Shown piece by piece: positions 61,287-64,000 of a stretch of DNA of 64,000 nucleotides (position 1 is its first letter; the number at the start of each line of letters is the position of its first letter). Source of the stretch: Periplaneta americana (lineage: Eukaryota; Arthropoda; Insecta; Blattodea; Blattidae). The stretch lies in the NCBI RefSeq assembly GCF_040183065.1, contig NC_091126.1:145354204-145418203 (forward strand), given 5' to 3'. The position numbers were made by a program, and so were the translations under genes. The notes under the pieces were generated by a model, which saw only the letters and a program-made list of their open reading frames with translations, did not search any database and was not told the origin of the DNA.

Positions 61287-61780
61287 GCTCTGACATCAGC
61301 AGCAAACTGTTACTTTACTTCGCAATAATTGACCAATTTCACAATATCCAGATATCTGTGTAGGCGCGATTTCATATGGTAACTATGGTGTTGAAGTGCT
61401 TAAAGGGAATTTTCGCACTATTTACACTTTTAGATAATAATGGTCATTAGTGATGAGATAAACTGCTCTTTTGTGATCACTCTTCGACCTGTGATTGCTC
61501 ATTTATGATCACGGTGATCTTAGACAGTGAAACACTGATTGAACTGCGAACTTGTTCGAGGTGAACACTGAACATTTCATTCTTCTCCGCTCATCAGAGC
61601 GTCTCACTGCAATGTTTCAATGCTCTCGATATTTCGCACATGGTAGGAGAGGTCGAGAAAATGTTGAGGTTATGTGTTTGTACTTCACAGAAGTCAAGTG
61701 TAAGCACAATACTGAGATGTAAATATAGGCATTTCATCATTTTAAAAACAGATTAAAGGTTTGAAAGTCAGTATTTATAT
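61287..61780. other. Intron 13 sequence without recognised features
   Basis: No gene or repeat end supported; no further hook exon seen. Confidence 0.35.
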
Positions 61781-61781
61781 A

Positions 61782-62392
61782 CTGGGTGTTCATTTCAAAG
61801 TGTGTCATGATGTCACTGTTGTGAGTCAGCAATTTGAAGCGAGTTTCAGCTTTTATGTCAGAGAAGTTGCCTATTAATCAAGGCGTTCAATCTGAACTTG
61901 AGAACATGTACAGTATGACTTGAACGTCATAGCAACAGATGGCAGTCTGTACGGTCTGTGTGCTACCATAACCTCTTTCGAACTGTGTTTTGCTCGGGAA
62001 AGTCGTAAGCAGGGTATTTGTTATCATTGTTGCGTACGGCAACATTCCACAACACAAATCAAATGCTCCGTGTCCATGTTGACATTCGAAGTTAATGTCA
62101 ACAAATACTGTACGTAAGTAATCGTCTTAACCCTCTCCCCATATCCCGACAGTAAGAAAAAAACTCACCCCAGTACGTGTTTCCAAACAGTTCACATTCC
62201 TGCCACTACTGGAGTTACCGTACTTATCGGTAAGTACTCTTCAGAATGAACGTCGTACTTGCTAGGCAACTTCTCTGGCACATAAGTAATACGCCTCTGT
62301 GGAAGTGTAGGAAGATTGAATTGTCTAGGCTCATCGGCTAGCCACATGACGTCATACAGCAAGCCATGACACACTTTGAACTGAACATGCAG
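61782..62392. mobile_element. TA-flanked TIR element
   Basis: CTGGGTGTTCATTTCAAAGT near the left pairs inverted with ACTTTGAACTGAACATGCAG at the right; GTGTGTCATG follows on both. A second internal inverted match (GAGAAGTTGCCTA / TAGGCAACTTCTC) lies about 400 bp apart. TA at both edges suggests Tc1/mariner. Confidence 0.7.
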
Positions 62393-62689
62393 TATATACC
62401 TATATTATTTATTGATTTATTTATTCATTTAATCGTAAACAAACTGAACATCTGTCGTCTGGTTACCCAATATGATGATTGTCCATTTGATCTTGTCCAG
62501 TATTCCTGAAGTGAAATATTGTATAGGAAAAAACGGAAAATTATTAATTTTGATATAATTCACACATCATTCAGAAGATGAAGGAAACATTATTTTCTAA
62601 ATCATGTCATATTTGGTAAAATTTTGTTATTGTTGTAATTTAACTAGCTGAATAGTGCAGCCAATTAACGTCACTGCTTAAAATAATGC

Positions 62690-62900
62690 AATCAATTCAT
62701 TCATTCATTGTGTTCTGCCCAAGGACAGGTCTTTCACTGCAAACCTAGCATTCTCAAGTCTTTCCTATTTTCTGCCTTCCTCTTTGTCTCCTCATATGAT
62801 CCATATATCTTAATGTCGGCTATCATCTGATATCTTCTTCTGCCCCGATCTCTTCTCCTGTTTACCATTCCTTCCAGTGCATCCTTCAGTAAGCAGGGAA
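62690..62900 (-). pseudogene. Non-LTR retrotransposon RT 3' remnant
   Basis: Minus strand reads ALEGMVNRRRDRGRRRYQMI, then DIKIYGSYEETKRKAENRKD and LRMLGLQ-stop. This basic tail is recalled from the end of insect non-LTR reverse transcriptases. 5' portion absent. Confidence 0.6.
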
Positions 62901-63119
62901 TCAATTAAGCAATGTAAAATCCTGCCAGATTTTCGGCTGTCGGTTGACAATAGTATATTTTTCGGTTTTAAGAAATTGAAATCGGCCTGAAATCTACTGA
63001 GTTGGCGACATTGAATGCATTGTTAAAATTGGGTGCTCACATTTCGCGAGCGTAGTTGTTCCCGGTGTTGTTATTGGGTATCATAAGCACAGCAGCGCAG
63101 CGCACGCAGTGAGAAAAGA

Positions 63120-63310
63120 ACATTAAGGGCCGATTATATAAACCATTTAATCTTAGATCAGAGGTTAAATTGATCCTCGTTCTAGCTGAACTTGGAATTT
63201 TGTGTTGTATAAAGTCTAATCTGAGATTAATTTGTCTTAACTAAAGTCAACTTTGACTGAAGAAATTTCTCCGATTAAGTTAGATGATCCAAGTTCAGTT
63301 ATTTCTTTTC
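63120..63310. repeat. Possible MITE fragment
   Basis: GGGCCGATTATATAAACCAT begins a stretch with many TTAGAT/ATCTAA-type words that can pair. Only one end visible. 62900-63120 holds nothing recognised. Confidence 0.35.
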
Positions 63311-63354
63311 TGTGTGAAATATACAAGTGGCAGATTGTGCAAAAAGAATAACGA

Positions 63355-63655
63355 TTGTTATTAATATTAATAGATATGGTAGGTACATTTATATATATAT
63401 ATATTTTTTTTCAAATTCCTGCCTTAATACACAAACATTCTTACATTTTTATAAGACTTTATCGTGTTCAGCAGTATCAAATAACATAACCTGTAATATT
63501 ATATTATGTTTATAACAACCATTAATTATTAATGGATATGATAGGTACATTAATAAATTTTCAATTAGCTGTATTACTAAATGAAAATTGTCGTTTTATA
63601 AAGCTTTATTATGTTTAGCAGTATCAAACACCATAACATGATAACAATTTGAAGA
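63355..63655. repeat. Imperfect direct duplication of ~160 bp
   Basis: ATATGGTAGGTACATTTAT at 63374 and ATATGATAGGTACATTAAT at 63536 start similar stretches, each followed by TTTTATAA and GTTYAGCAGTATCAAA blocks. An (AT)n lies in the first. 63656-64000 has no supported gene; the 60-codon ORF at 63675 looks spurious. Confidence 0.5.
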
Positions 63656-64000
63656 ACAGTCAACCTTCTTCTTATTGTCCGCCATTATTTACAATGAACA
63701 AAACAAACCAGTGTCTCCAACAGAGTGTATGGAAAGTCGCCAAAAAGTAGTTGGAAAGTCACTACATTTCTCATTATCAACAAAGAAAGATAAAATTTTG
63801 TCACTATGGGGTGCTAAAAAGGTCGCTAATTTCCTATTTAAGCAATATAAAAGTTAAAAGAAATTGTAGTTGAGAAAGAGTTAAAGTCGCTAAATTGGCA
63901 ACACTGAACAAACCTGTACAACATGGCCCGCGCATCACATACTTTACTTGTTTATGTGATGTTGCCAAATCCTTTTCATGTGAACTTTGAGCGTATTCCG

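Overview
The window comes from a large, AT-rich animal genome, most probably an insect. The only host protein-coding gene I can support is an insect Hook homologue (dynein adaptor for endosomes). Its coding sequence is split into small exons on the + strand and buried in transposons. The tRNA-derived SINE families look like those of cockroaches and termites, so Blattodea is my best guess, from recalled repeat style only.

Hook: 13 coding exons run from the ATG at 8943 to a donor after 60133. Every junction is GT-AG and every phase agrees. Together they give 1959 nt, 653 codons without a stop. That covers the N-terminal Hook (calponin-homology-like) domain, the LIC-binding helix and nearly all of the coiled coil. 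The last exon(s), coding the cargo-binding C-terminus, were not found and probably lie beyond 64000.

Layout. 1-8.5 kb, upstream of the gene: a mariner pseudogene, a palindromic Tc1 derivative, a long-TIR element, then a four-level nest of a CACAG-ended transposon. 8.5-22.2 kb, exon 1 and the 13-kb intron 1: a minisatellite, a TA-flanked foldback, a decayed element with a Lys/Arg/Glu-rich ORF, tRNA-like pieces, and a Tc1 transposase killed by four stops. 22.2-36.6 kb, exons 2-5: Tc1, hAT and pogo elements and a tandem duplication that preserves a pogo empty site. 36.6-50.1 kb, exons 6-10: RTE and other non-LTR fragments, a mariner whose middle is replaced by a CT repeat, and a hAT element. 50.1-58.9 kb, intron 10: a probable Mutator-like element holding two retrotransposons and a CACAG MITE, a full CACAG copy, and a Tc1 > pogo > SINE nest. 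58.9-64 kb: exons 11-13, then a clean hAT element and other repeats.

The strongest novel candidate is the CACAG family: terminal repeats starting CACAGTCTAG, 7-bp target duplications at four sites exactly and a fifth with one mismatch, a short exon-like ORF with a conserved splice donor in all three long copies, and ~180-bp MITE derivatives. All of this was read by eye; no alignment or database search was run.
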